Assembly: GCA_963713695.1 (NCBI GenBank)
Contig: CAVQMU010000010.1
Location: forward strand, 186,001 to 250,000
DNA: 64,000 nucleotides
Direction: 5' to 3'
From: Rhodoblastus sp963713695
GTDB lineage: Bacteria; Pseudomonadota; Alphaproteobacteria; Rhizobiales; Beijerinckiaceae
A program made the position numbers and the translations under genes. The notes under the pieces are model-generated. The model ran no database searches and was not told where the DNA came from. It saw only the letters and a list, made by a program, of their open reading frames with translations. Positions 1 through 8,792 of the stretch are shown here, in pieces; position 1 is the stretch's first letter; every line of letters starts with the position of its first letter.

Positions 1-1125
1 AAATTCGCCTTTACCGCCGTTTTTGTCTTCCTCGCCGCGCTTGTTGGCGGGCTGGCCTGGCTCCAGTTCGTCTACAAGCCGGCGAAAATGCGCGAAGTCA
101 TGAGCTTGATGCCGCGCCCGGTCGCGGGCGTCGCGGTCGAGGAGGCGCGTTCGGAAAACTGGACGCCGCGCGTCAGCGTCATCGGAACGTTCAAGGCTGT
201 GCCGGGCATAGACGTGGCCGGCCAGGTCGGTGGCATCGTCGCGGCGATCGGTTTCGAGAACGGCCAGGATGTGCAGAAGGGCGCGTTGATCGCCCGTATC
301 GACGACTCCACAGATCAGGCCGATCTCAAGTCCAACGCCGCCATGCTGAAAAACGCCGAACTGGCCTTCCAGCGCCAGCAGATGCTGACGTCGAGCGGCG
401 TGGCGACAAAGTCCAATTTCGATCTGGCGCAGGCGCAACGCGACAACGCCGCGGGCGCGCTTGAGCGCATCCGCGCGCTGATCGCCCAGAAGAACATTGT
501 CGCGCCTTTCGCCGGGCGGCTCGGCATCCGGAAAGTCGATGTCGGCCAGTATGTCGCGCCCGGCGCCGCGCTTGTCTCGCTGCAGCAGCTCGATCCGATC
601 TATCTCGACTTCCAGACGCCCGAGCAGGATTATGCGGCGATGGCGGTAGGCCAGACCGTTTCCGCCAGAATCGACGCGCTGGGCGGCATTGTCGTTTCGG
701 GCAGGATCAAGAATATCGACGCCCGCGTCGACCGCGACACGCGCACCATTCTCGTGCGCGCGGAGGTCGCCAGTCCCGACAAGAAGATCATGCCCGGCAT
801 GTTCGCCAATGTGACGATCGACGCGGGCGTCCCGCGCAATATCGTCACGACGCCGCGCACGGCCATCGCCTATTCGCTCTATGGCAATTCAGTATATGTC
901 GTGCGTCCCGATGACGCGAACAAGGGTTTCGACGGTCCGCTGCACGCCGAGCGCCGCATCGTGCGCGTTGGCGAGACGCGCGAGGATCGGGTGGTGCTTC
1001 TCGACGGCGTCGCAGCCGGCGACCGGATCGTCACCCAGGGACAGATCAAGTTGCAGCCCAATGCCCCCGTGCGGATCGTCACCGACATGGCGTTGCAGCC
1101 TGCGCCCGTGCGCCCGCTGCAGTAG
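1..1125 (+). CDS. RND efflux periplasmic adaptor (membrane fusion protein), 5' partial
   Basis: The reading frame is open from the first base, so the true start lies upstream of the window. The visible N-terminus is one hydrophobic anchor (about residues 5-20, FVFLAALVGGLAW). A lipoyl/barrel-sandwich half follows, then an alpha-helical hairpin and the second lipoyl half with the motif VAPFAGRLG. A beta-barrel region (LDPIYLDFQTPEQD) and a membrane-proximal domain complete it. This is the usual order for HlyD/AcrA-type adaptors that link an inner-membrane RND pump to an outer-membrane channel. The pump gene starts 48 bases downstream on the same strand, which supports one operon. No outer-membrane factor is visible, and the exported substrate cannot be read from sequence. 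Confidence 0.93.
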   Translation, partial: KFAFTAVFVFLAALVGGLAWLQFVYKPAKMREVMSLMPRPVAGVAVEEARSENWTPRVSVIGTFKAVPGIDVAGQVGGIVAAIGFENGQDVQKGALIARIDDSTDQADLKSNAAMLKNAELAFQRQQMLTSSGVATKSNFDLAQAQRDNAAGALERIRALIAQKNIVAPFAGRLGIRKVDVGQYVAPGAALVSLQQLDPIYLDFQTPEQDYAAMAVGQTVSARIDALGGIVVSGRIKNIDARVDRDTRTILVRAEVASPDKKIMPGMFANVTIDAGVPRNIVTTPRTAIAYSLYGNSVYVVRPDDANKGFDGPLHAERRIVRVGETREDRVVLLDGVAAGDRIVTQGQIKLQPNAPVRIVTDMALQPAPVRPLQ

Positions 1126-1173
1126 GAGCGGCCAGCATCGCGATCGATCGCGATCGAAACAAAGAAAGATAAA

Positions 1174-4100
1174 ATGGCCGCGTTTACGGATCTTTTCATT
1201 CGCCGTCCGGTGCTGGCGACGGTCGTCAGCCTGCTGATCCTGCTGGTCGGCGCGCAGGCCGGCTTCAACATGCAGATCCGGCAGTACCCGGCGCTGTCGC
1301 AGGCGACCATCACCGTCACCACCCATTATCCCGGCGCCAACGCCGAGGTTATCAAGGGTTTCATCACCACGCCGCTGGAGCAGGCGGTGGCGAGCGCCGA
1401 GGGCGTCGACACGCTGGTGTCGAGTTCGCAGCAGAACGCCTCGACGATCACGCTGAACCTGCGCCTGAACGCCAACGCCGACCGCGCGATGACCGACGTG
1501 CTCGCCAAGGTCAACCAGGTCAAGTTCCAGCTTCCGCGCGAGGCCGAGGATCCGGTTGTGGTCAAGCAGACGGGGCAGGGCACGTCGCTGCTCTATATGT
1601 CTTTCAATTCCAGCGTTCTCACGCCGGCGCAGGTCACCGACTACATCACCCGCGTCGTGCAGCCGCGCCTGCAGACGATCGACGGAGTCGCCAGCGCCAA
1701 AATTCTCGGCGGCCAGAATTTCGCCATGCGCGTCTGGCTCGACCCCGACAAGATGGCGGCGCGTGGCGTCGCCGCCGCCGATATTCGCCTTGCGCTCGCC
1801 GCCAACAATTTCACTTCCGCCGCCGGACAGATCAAGGACGACTTCACCCAGACGAGCATCAATGCGTTGACCTCGCTCGACAATGCGCAGGCCTTTTCGC
1901 ATCTGGTGATTTTCAGCCGCGGCGACGCGCTGGTGCGGCTCGGCGACGTCGCCAAGGTCGAACTCGGGCCGGAAAGCGTCGAAATCCTCCGCGGTCTTCG
2001 ACGGCCTCAAGGCAGTGTTCATCGGCGTAGACGCCACGCCGACCGCCAATCCGCTCACAGTCATCGAGGACGTGCGCAAGGCCTTTCCCGAGATACAGGC
2101 CGGCCTTCCGGCGGGGGTGGCGGGCGCAATCGCCTATGACGCCACCGAGTTCATTCACGCGTCGATCGACGAGGTGGCCAAGACGCTGATCGAGGCGGGC
2201 GTCATCGTCATCATCGTGATCTTCCTCTTCCTCGGCGATCTCCGCTCGACTCTCATTCCCATCGTCACCATTCCCCTGTCGCTGGTCGGCGTGATGTTCT
2301 TGATGCTGATGATGGGCTATTCGATCAATTTGCTGACGCTGCTCGCCTTCGTCCTCGCCATCGGACTCGTCGTGGACGACGCCATCGTCGTCGTCGAGAA
2401 CATCTATCGGCATATCGAGGAGGGCATGTCCCCGCAGGACGCGGCCTTGACCGGGGCGCGGGAAATCGCGCTTCCGGTTGTCGGCATGACGATCACGTTG
2501 GCGGCGGTCTATGCGCCGATCGGTTTCGTCTCGGGACTGACGGGCGCGCTGTTCAAGGAATTCGCTTTTACGCTCGCGGGTTCGGTCGTGGTCTCGGGCA
2601 TCGTTGCACTGACCCTGTCGCCGATGATGTGCTCGAAGCTTCTCAAGCCGCATGAGCGGCACGGCCCGGACGCGAAATCTCCGGAACTGCGCGCGGGGCG
2701 CCGGTCCATGGTCGAATGGCTCGACGACGCCTTCGACGGACTTCGCCGCCGCTACGAGACCCGCCTGCATAAAACCCTGAATGTTCGCGCGATGACCGTG
2801 ATGGTGCTCGTCGGCGTGCTGGCGCTGACGGCGATCATGTATGTTTCGACGCCGCGCGAACTGGCCCCTATGGAAGATCAGGGGATTCTGCTGACGCCAA
2901 TCACGACGCCGCAATCGGCCAATCTCGATTATCTCGAACAGGTCACGAGCCGGTTGAAAACAGATGTCTTCGACAAGGTGGCTGAAAGGAGCCACGTTTT
3001 CGTCATCAACGGCTCAGGCGGCGTCAATTCCGGCATTGCCGGCCTCCTGCTCAAGCCGTGGAGCGAGCGTGGGCGCACGCAAGCCGAAATCATGCAAAGC
3101 CTGCAGCCGATGCTGGCGGACCAGACCGGCGCCCAGATCGTCGCTTATTCGCAACCGCCGCTGCCGAGTTCGACGGGCGGCATGCCCGTGCAATTCGTCA
3201 TCCGCACGGCGGGCGACTTCCGCACGCTCGCGGGCGTGCTCGACCAGATGCTGGCGGAAGCGCGGAAAAGCGGCCTGTTCGTTTTCGCCGTCGGCGACCT
3301 GAAATTCGACACGCCGCAATATGAGGTGAGGATCGACGCCGCCAAGGCGAACAATCTCGGCGTCACCATGGCGGATATCGGCGCGACGCTCGCCACCTAT
3401 CTCGGCGGCAATTACGTCAACCGTTTCAATCTCGACGGCCGCTCCTACCAGGTCATTCCGCAGGCGCCGCGCGATTTCCGCCTCAGCGAGGACTGGCTGA
3501 CGCGCTATCAGGTGCGCACGGCGAGCGGCGCGCTGACGCCGCTGTCCACGGTCGCCAGCGTGACGGCCAAGGTGCAGCCCAACGCGCTGACCTCGTTCCA
3601 GCAGCTCAACGCCGCGACGCTGTCAGGCGTGCCTTTCCCCGGCCATACGCTCGGCGAGGCCCTCGGCTTCCTGAAAGGCAAGGCGGCGGAGATTTTCCCG
3701 GCCGGCTACACCTACGATTTCCAGGGCGAAAGCCGCCAGTTCATGCAGGAGGGCAACACGCTGGCGCTGGCCTTCGTCTTCTCGCTGATCGTCATCTATC
3801 TCGTGCTGGCCGCGCAATTCGAGAGTTTCCGCGACCCGTTCATCATCCTCATCGCCTTGCCGACCTCGATGTTCGGCGCCCTGTTGCCGTTGAACATCCT
3901 GGGCTTTGTCGGCGCGGCCTCGATCAACATCTACACGCAGATTGGTCTAATGACGCTGATCGGGCTGATTTCCAAGCACGGCATATTGATGGTCGATTTC
4001 GCCAATCACATGCAGCGCAACGAGCAACTGTCGCCCCGCAAGGCGATCGAACATGCGGCGGGCGTGCGTCTCAGGCCGATCCTGATGACCACGGCGGCCA

Positions 4101-4270
4101 TGGTGGTCGGCATGCTCCCCCTGATTGTGGCGGCCGGCGCCGGGGCGCGCAGCCGCGCGGCCATCGGCATCGTGATCGCCGGCGGCATGAGCATCGGCAC
4201 GCTGTTTACGCTGTTCGTCACGCCGGCGATCTATACGCTCGTGGCGCGGGATCATCGGGAGCAGGCTTAG
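1174..4270 (+). pseudogene. RND multidrug efflux permease, frame broken near 1985
   Basis: This encodes a proton-driven inner-membrane pump of the AcrB/MexF type, about 1,030 residues if the frame is restored. The first part starts MAAFTDLFIRRPVLATVVSL and reads well to about 1984. The family sequence then continues one frame over (AVFDGLKAVFIGV) to the stop at 4270. Removing one base from the aaatcc run at 1983-1988 restores a continuous protein. The second part contains the charged TM4 motif LVVDDAIVVVEN, which carries the proton-relay aspartates, and the late membrane block ending LFVTPAIYTL. Everything else about the gene is family-typical, so the break may be a sequence error. It is co-oriented with the adaptor gene upstream. 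Confidence 0.88.
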
Positions 4271-4281
4271 CGCGCGGGACT

Positions 4282-4412
4282 GTCATTGCGAGCAGAGCGA
4301 AGCAATCCAGAGCGCGGGGGCCGATTGATTTAGCCACTTCGTTCCTGCTGTCGCCTGATCGATTGAGTTTGCGGCTTTAGCCTGGATTGCTTCGTTGTCG
4401 CTCGCAACGACG
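4282..4412. repeat. Intergenic inverted repeat (cattgcgagc...gcaatccag type)
   Basis: Two arms of about 29-30 bases, at 4282-4310 and 4382-4411, are near-perfect reverse complements. Both carry the cattgcgagc and gaagcaatccag blocks. The element fills the gap between the convergent pump and cobQ genes, so the transcript could fold into a long hairpin. Similar palindromes are common between genes in Rhizobiales genomes. A role as a bidirectional terminator is an inference. Confidence 0.7.
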
Positions 4413-4420
4413 CTTCTGGA

Positions 4421-5875
4421 TCAAGAACTGGCCAACCGCAGCAGGGCGTCGAGATCGACATGGCCTTCGAGATGATCGGCGAGCGCGTCGAGCGTTCGCT
4501 CGATTTCAGCCTCGTAGGCGAGGCCGGACGTTTCCGCGCCGATCCAGCGCAGCAGACTCGTGCGGAAAGCGTCATGGCCGAACAGGCCGTGCAGATAGCA
4601 GGCGCGAATATGTCCATCCGGGGACATGGCGCCGTCTGCGCGGCCGTCGTCAAAGATGAGCAAGGGCGTGTTGCAATCTGGTCCGCGCGTTTCGCCGACA
4701 TGCATTTCATAGCCGGCGAAAGCCGCGCCCTCGAACGAGACGCCCGTTTGCGCTTGCAGGGTTTTTTCCGTCGTCAGCACGGTTTCGACATCGAGCAGGC
4801 CAAGGCCGGCGACTTCGCCTGCGGGCCCTTCCATGCCCTGAGGATCGGCAATGGTCTTGCCGAGCATCTGGTAGCCGCCGCATAGTCCCAAAACCTTGCC
4901 GCCGCGCCGGACATGGGCGGTGAGGTCGATGTCCCAGCCCTGCGCCTGGAAGACGGCGAGATCGGCGATTGTGGTCTTTGTGCCGGGCAGCACGATCAGG
5001 TCGCAGACAGGCAGTGGTTCGCCGGGCGGGACCATCACGAGCCGGACATCCCGCTCCAGTTTGAGCGGGTCGAAATCGTCAAAATTTGAAATATGCGGCA
5101 GCAGGGGAACGGCGACGATTTTTTTTCCGTCGCCTTCGCGATGGCGCCGCGCCAGCGCCATCGCGTCCTCGGCTGGCAGGCGCGCGGCTCCCGGGAAAAA
5201 GGGGACCAGCCCGAGCGACGACCAGCCGGTCCGTTCCGCGATCATCGCCATGCCCTCCGAAAACAGGCTTGCGTCGCCGCGAAACTTGTTGACGAGAAAA
5301 CCCCGCACCATCGCGGCGTCCAGGGGATCGAGCACGGCTTTTGTGCCGACGATCTGCGCGATGATTCCGCCGCGATCGATGTCGCCGATCAGCACCACGG
5401 GGACGTTGTGCGCCCGCGCAAAACCCATGTTGGCGATGTCGCCATTTCTCAGGTTGATCTCCGCGGGGCTGCCTGCGCCCTCAACCAGCAAGAGATCGGC
5501 GTCCGTCTTCAGCCGCGCGAAGGATTGCCCGACGAAGCCCGCAAGTTGCGGCTTCAGCGCCTGATAATCCCTCGCCTTGGCGACGCCGAAAATCTTTCCT
5601 TGCACGACGATCTGCGAGCCGATGTCGCTTTGCGGCTTGAGCAGCACCGGGTTCATGTCGAGGCTCGGCGCCGCGTAACACGCGCGGGCCTGCAAAGCCT
5701 GCGCGCGGCCGATTTCGCCGCCGTCCGCGGTCACAGCGGCGTTGTTCGACATGTTCTGCGGCTTGAACGGCTTTACCCGCAATCCCCGGCGCGAAAAGGC
5801 GCGACAGAAGCCCGCGACGAGAAGCGACTTGCCGACATCCGAGCCCGTGCCCTGGAACATGAGGGTCCTGGTCAT
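4421..5875 (-). CDS. cobQ: Cobyric acid synthase CobQ
   Basis: A 484-residue cytosolic enzyme that amidates four peripheral carboxylates of adenosylcobyrinic acid a,c-diamide, using glutamine and ATP, to give adenosylcobyric acid. The N-terminal domain is BioD-like, with a P-loop-type motif GTGSDVGKS at residues 9-17. The C-terminal glutamine amidotransferase-like domain has its nucleophile in LGLCGGYQM (about residue 330) and a late histidine in YLHGLFGHD. The frame stays open upstream to 6019, but that extension translates a palindromic repeat. The start MTRTLMFQGT at 5875 matches the family N-terminus. It lies downstream of cobO on the same strand, separated by a 172-base gap that holds the repeat. 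Confidence 0.95.
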   Translation of the reverse strand: MTRTLMFQGTGSDVGKSLLVAGFCRAFSRRGLRVKPFKPQNMSNNAAVTADGGEIGRAQALQARACYAAPSLDMNPVLLKPQSDIGSQIVVQGKIFGVAKARDYQALKPQLAGFVGQSFARLKTDADLLLVEGAGSPAEINLRNGDIANMGFARAHNVPVVLIGDIDRGGIIAQIVGTKAVLDPLDAAMVRGFLVNKFRGDASLFSEGMAMIAERTGWSSLGLVPFFPGAARLPAEDAMALARRHREGDGKKIVAVPLLPHISNFDDFDPLKLERDVRLVMVPPGEPLPVCDLIVLPGTKTTIADLAVFQAQGWDIDLTAHVRRGGKVLGLCGGYQMLGKTIADPQGMEGPAGEVAGLGLLDVETVLTTEKTLQAQTGVSFEGAAFAGYEMHVGETRGPDCNTPLLIFDDGRADGAMSPDGHIRACYLHGLFGHDAFRTSLLRWIGAETSGLAYEAEIERTLDALADHLEGHVDLDALLRLASS

Positions 5876-5893
5876 GGGGCGCCGCGGCCGCTT

Positions 5894-6013
5894 CCCTTCT
5901 CCCCTCGCGGGAGAAGGCGTCTCGCGCGAAGCGCGAGACGGATGAGGGGGCTGTTGCGGCCAGGCCCCCTCATCCGGCGCTGCGCGCCACCTTCTCCCGC
6001 AAGGGGAGAAGGG
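5894..6013. repeat. Long palindromic repeat between cobO and cobQ
   Basis: The left arm begins cccttctcccctcgcggg at 5894. The right arm ends with its complement, cttctcccgcaaggggagaa, at about 5990-6010. Inner palindromes (gcgcgaagcgcgagac; ggcgctgcgcgcc) and the gatgagggg/cccctcatc blocks sit between them. This is the REP/ERIC-like architecture common in Hyphomicrobiales. It lies inside the presumed cobO-cobQ transcript, where it could stabilise mRNA or cause partial termination (inference). Confidence 0.75.
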
Positions 6014-6047
6014 CGCCAATGACCGGCAATTTCGCCCGCTGCGGCCA

Positions 6048-6668
6048 TCAAAACTCTATCCCTTCCTGCGCTTTTACGCCCGCGGCGAAATGGTGCTTGA
6101 CCGCCTGCATCTCGGTGACGAGATCGGCCGCCGCGACCAGTTCCGGCTTGGCGTTGCGGCCGGTGACGACGATGTGCAGGTTTTTCCGCCGCGCGGACAA
6201 TGCGGCGACAACCTCATCGAGCGGCAGATAGTCATAGCGCAGGGCGATGTTCAGCTCGTCGAGCACGATCAGCCGGATCGTCTCGTCGGCCATCAGCTCC
6301 TTTGCTTTTTCCCAGGCGCGGGTCGCGGCGGCGACATCGCGGGCGCGGTCCTGCGTCTCCCAGGTAAAACCCTCGCCCATCGTGTGCCAGGAGATCTGAT
6401 CGCCAAACCGCTCCAGCGCGGTTCTCTCGCCCGTTGACCAACCTGTATTCGATCCGCCCTTGATGAACTGCACGACGCCAACCCGCCAGTCATGCCCAAG
6501 CGCGCGCAAGATCAGGCCGAAGGCGGCGGTGGACTTGCCCTTGCCCGGGCCGGTGTTGACGATGAGCAGCCCCTTGGACTCGATGGCCTTGCTCGCGACT
6601 TCCGCGTCCTGAACCTGTTTGCGCTTCGCCATTTTCTCCTTGTGGCGGCGCTCGTCCTCGCCGGTCAT
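6048..6668 (-). CDS. cobO: Cob(I)yrinic acid a,c-diamide adenosyltransferase (CobO/BtuR type)
   Basis: A 206-residue cytosolic ATP:corrinoid adenosyltransferase that attaches the 5'-deoxyadenosyl group to cobalt(I) corrinoids, making the substrate used by CobQ. The P-loop GPGKGKST is at residues 40-47, with other family blocks at VVQFIKGG, IRLIVLDELN and TGRNAKPEL. The length is normal for the family. Its start codon overlaps the ribBX stop as ATGA (6665-6668), so translation is probably coupled to the gene before it. The substrate could be free cobalamin rather than the biosynthetic intermediate, but the neighbouring cobQ favours the biosynthetic role. Confidence 0.95.
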   Translation of the reverse strand: MTGEDERRHKEKMAKRKQVQDAEVASKAIESKGLLIVNTGPGKGKSTAAFGLILRALGHDWRVGVVQFIKGGSNTGWSTGERTALERFGDQISWHTMGEGFTWETQDRARDVAAATRAWEKAKELMADETIRLIVLDELNIALRYDYLPLDEVVAALSARRKNLHIVVTGRNAKPELVAAADLVTEMQAVKHHFAAGVKAQEGIEF

Positions 6669-7966
6669 TTTCCGCCCTCGATGCCGTTGATCTCGATGCC
6701 GAAGCCCTGAAGCCCCACATATTTGCGCGGCGCGTTGGTCCTGAGGCGGATCGAGGAGACGCCGAGATTGCGCAGGATCTGCGCGCCCAGGCCGATGTCG
6801 AGCCAGTTTTTCGCGCGGGCGGTTTCCGTGGCCGCCTGTTCCTGCTGGCCGATCAGGTTGGCCGGCACGCCGGCGGCGCCGTCGCGCAGAAAGACGAGCA
6901 CGCCGCGCCCCTGTTTCTTGAACGCCTCCAGCGCCGAATTGATCGCGACGCCCCCGCCGAAAACGTCGCCGATGATGTCGGCGCGATGCAGGCGCGCGGG
7001 AACGTCGCGGCCGTCGCCGATTTCGCCCGTCACCAGCGCGAAATGCTGCACCGTGTCGAAGGGCGTGACGAAGGCGTAGCCGGTGAATTCGCCGAACTTG
7101 GTGTTGACCGGGAAAGCGCCGACGCGCTCGACCAGCTTTTCGCGCGACTGGCGGTAGGCGATCAGGTCGGCCACCGAAATCTGTTTCAGCTTGTGCTTTT
7201 CGGCGAAGGCGGAGATCTGCGGCCCCATCATCACCGTGCCGTCGTCATTGGCCAGTTCGCAGATCACGCCGACCGGAGGCAGTCCGGCGAGCTTGCAGAG
7301 GTCGACCGCCGCCTCGGTATGTCCGGAGCGCATCAGCACGCCGCCCTCCTTGGCGATGAGCGGAAAGACATGGCCGGGCCGCACAAAATCATTAGCGCCG
7401 AAATTGTTGTTGGCGAGGCCGCGCACGGTGTTGGCGCGCTGTTCGGCTGATATCCCCGTGGTCAGGCCATGTTTGACATCGACTGAAACGGTGAAGGCGG
7501 TGCCGAGCGGCGCGTCGTTTTCCGCGACCATCGGCTGCAGGTGCAGGCGGCGCGCCTCGGCGAGCGTCAGCGGCGCGCAGACGATGCCGCAGCAATTGCG
7601 GATGATGAAGGCCATTTTCTCGGGACTGCACAAGCTCGCGGCCATGACGAGGTCGCCCTCGTTCTCACGGTCGTCATCATCTGTGACGATGACGACCTTG
7701 CCGCGCTTGATCGCCTCGACGGCCTGATGGACGGAATTCGACATGGACGCCTCCAGCATCTTTACCTCGCTCGCAACCTCGGGCAGAAAGTCGTTGGGCG
7801 TCACTGCGCCCAGGGTTTCGCGGGTAATGGCTTGCGCCGTCTCGCGCGACATCCACACGCTGTCCTGGTTGCACAACTGGCTCACGGCGCCAGGCGTCAG
7901 GCCAAGCCGCTTTGAGAATTCGATTCGGCTCACGCCGGACTTGCGTAACCAATCCGCCAGTTTCAT
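6665..7966 (-). CDS. ribB: HTH-fused 3,4-dihydroxy-2-butanone-4-phosphate synthase with RibX domain
   Basis: A 433-residue protein in three parts. Residues 1-62 form a Cro/CI-like helix-turn-helix (MKLADWLRKSGVS, LGLTPGAVSQL). Residues 75-275 form a complete DHBP synthase, which converts ribulose 5-phosphate to the four-carbon riboflavin precursor, with the acidic motif DDDDRENEGD at 96-105. The C-terminal part resembles GTP cyclohydrolase II but has no zinc-binding cysteines at the expected ADIIGDVFGG segment, so it matches a degenerate RibX domain. The start at 7966 gives the full HTH. A second ATG at 7744 (MSNSVHQ) would give RibBX alone. The stop overlaps the cobO start, linking flavin supply to B12 synthesis. 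Confidence 0.92.
   Translation of the reverse strand: MKLADWLRKSGVSRIEFSKRLGLTPGAVSQLCNQDSVWMSRETAQAITRETLGAVTPNDFLPEVASEVKMLEASMSNSVHQAVEAIKRGKVVIVTDDDDRENEGDLVMAASLCSPEKMAFIIRNCCGIVCAPLTLAEARRLHLQPMVAENDAPLGTAFTVSVDVKHGLTTGISAEQRANTVRGLANNNFGANDFVRPGHVFPLIAKEGGVLMRSGHTEAAVDLCKLAGLPPVGVICELANDDGTVMMGPQISAFAEKHKLKQISVADLIAYRQSREKLVERVGAFPVNTKFGEFTGYAFVTPFDTVQHFALVTGEIGDGRDVPARLHRADIIGDVFGGGVAINSALEAFKKQGRGVLVFLRDGAAGVPANLIGQQEQAATETARAKNWLDIGLGAQILRNLGVSSIRLRTNAPRKYVGLQGFGIEINGIEGGK
7750..7754 (-). promoter_or_regulatory. Internal Shine-Dalgarno before the RibB-domain ATG
   Basis: On the minus strand GGAGG lies five bases before an in-frame ATG at 7744. That ATG is where ordinary, unfused RibB proteins begin. 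The outer start at 7966 has no comparable purine-rich site. The motif also encodes part of the linker (LEAS), so it could be chance. Confidence 0.4.
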
Positions 7967-8789
7967 GGCGCCGAGGCTAGAGATTTTCGTGATTTTAGCA
8001 ATACTAAAATCCCTCGCGCGCGGCGGAAAGGCGAGTGGAAGCGGCAATAAGCGCGTCTGGGCCGCCGTCATTCTCGCTTTCTGGGCGGCTTCCGCGAGTT
8101 CCGCCGCTCTCGCCGCGCACTGCGTAGATCTGGCCGAGGCGAACAGGTCCTACACGGTCTGCCGTTTCGATCCCGGCAAGGATGACCTGCGCACATTTTG
8201 GCGCGGCCCTGACGGCGAGGCGCTAGGCACGTTCGAGGCGGTCGCCTCCAGCCTGCAGCCGGGCGAAAAACTGGTGTTTGCGATGAACGGCGGCATGTAC
8301 GACGTGAAAAATGCGCCGGTCGGGCTCTATATCGAACGCGGGGCCGAGCTGAGGCGCGCCAATACGCGCTCCGGCGCCGCCAACTTCACGATGAAGCCCA
8401 ATGGCGTCTTCTTCGTCGGCGGCGGCAAGGCCGGCGTCTGGGAGACCTCGCATTTTCTCCATGACCGCCCGGCGGCGGATTACGCGACCCAGTCGGGTCC
8501 GATGCTGGTGGTGGACGGCAGGATTCATCCGCGCATCCATGCTGAAGGCACATCGGCGAAATTGCGCAACGGCGTCGGCGTCGACCGGCAGGGCATGGCG
8601 GTTTTCGCCATTTCCAACGAGCCCGTGACCTTTCATGAATTCGCCGGCCTGTTCCACGACAAGCTGCAATGCGACAACGCGCTGTTCCTCGACGGCTCGA
8701 TTTCCGCGCTTTATGCGCCGGAGCTGGGCCGCGACGATTTCACGCTGCCGATGGGGCCAATCGTCGGCGTGGTGGCGAAGGGAAAATAG
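7965..8789 (+). CDS. Exported DUF2233 / phosphodiester glycosidase-family protein
   Basis: The mature part is a NAGPA-like DUF2233 domain, a fold that includes phosphodiester glycosidases. It shows FAMNGGMYD, a conserved MKPNGVFF block, and the terminal blocks LFLDGSISALY and GPIVGVVAK. A signal peptide precedes it (hydrophobic AAVILAFWAASASSAALAA), so the product is probably periplasmic. The start is uncertain: ATG 7965 overlaps the divergent ribBX start codon, GTG 7989 is the only later in-frame option, and no start lies between the palindrome at 7991-8011 and the signal peptide. The substrate is unknown. Confidence 0.82.
   Translation: MAPRLEIFVILAILKSLARGGKASGSGNKRVWAAVILAFWAASASSAALAAHCVDLAEANRSYTVCRFDPGKDDLRTFWRGPDGEALGTFEAVASSLQPGEKLVFAMNGGMYDVKNAPVGLYIERGAELRRANTRSGAANFTMKPNGVFFVGGGKAGVWETSHFLHDRPAADYATQSGPMLVVDGRIHPRIHAEGTSAKLRNGVGVDRQGMAVFAISNEPVTFHEFAGLFHDKLQCDNALFLDGSISALYAPELGRDDFTLPMGPIVGVVAKGK
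7991..8011. promoter_or_regulatory. Perfect 21-bp palindrome upstream of HTH-ribBX (putative operator)
   Basis: GATTTTAG - CAATA - CTAAAATC: two perfect 8-base arms around a 5-base centre, ending 25 bases before the ribBX start codon. Reading on the minus strand, TAAAAT inside the right arm could be a -10 box, so the palindrome would overlap the promoter. The neighbouring protein carries a Cro/CI HTH, so autoregulation is a reasonable inference. Confidence 0.6.
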
Positions 8790-8792
8790 GCG

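Noticed and set aside
1980..1995. Programmed ribosomal frameshift in the RND pump
   Set aside because: No slippery heptamer with a downstream structure was seen, the family does not use frameshifting, and other genes in the window show the same kind of one-base break.
5876..6019. N-terminal extension of CobQ
   Set aside because: The extra 48 codons translate the palindromic repeat, and the family N-terminus begins at 5875.
7743..7964. Longer N-terminus for the DUF2233 protein
   Set aside because: This stretch is antisense to the HTH coding region of ribBX and lacks signal-peptide character.
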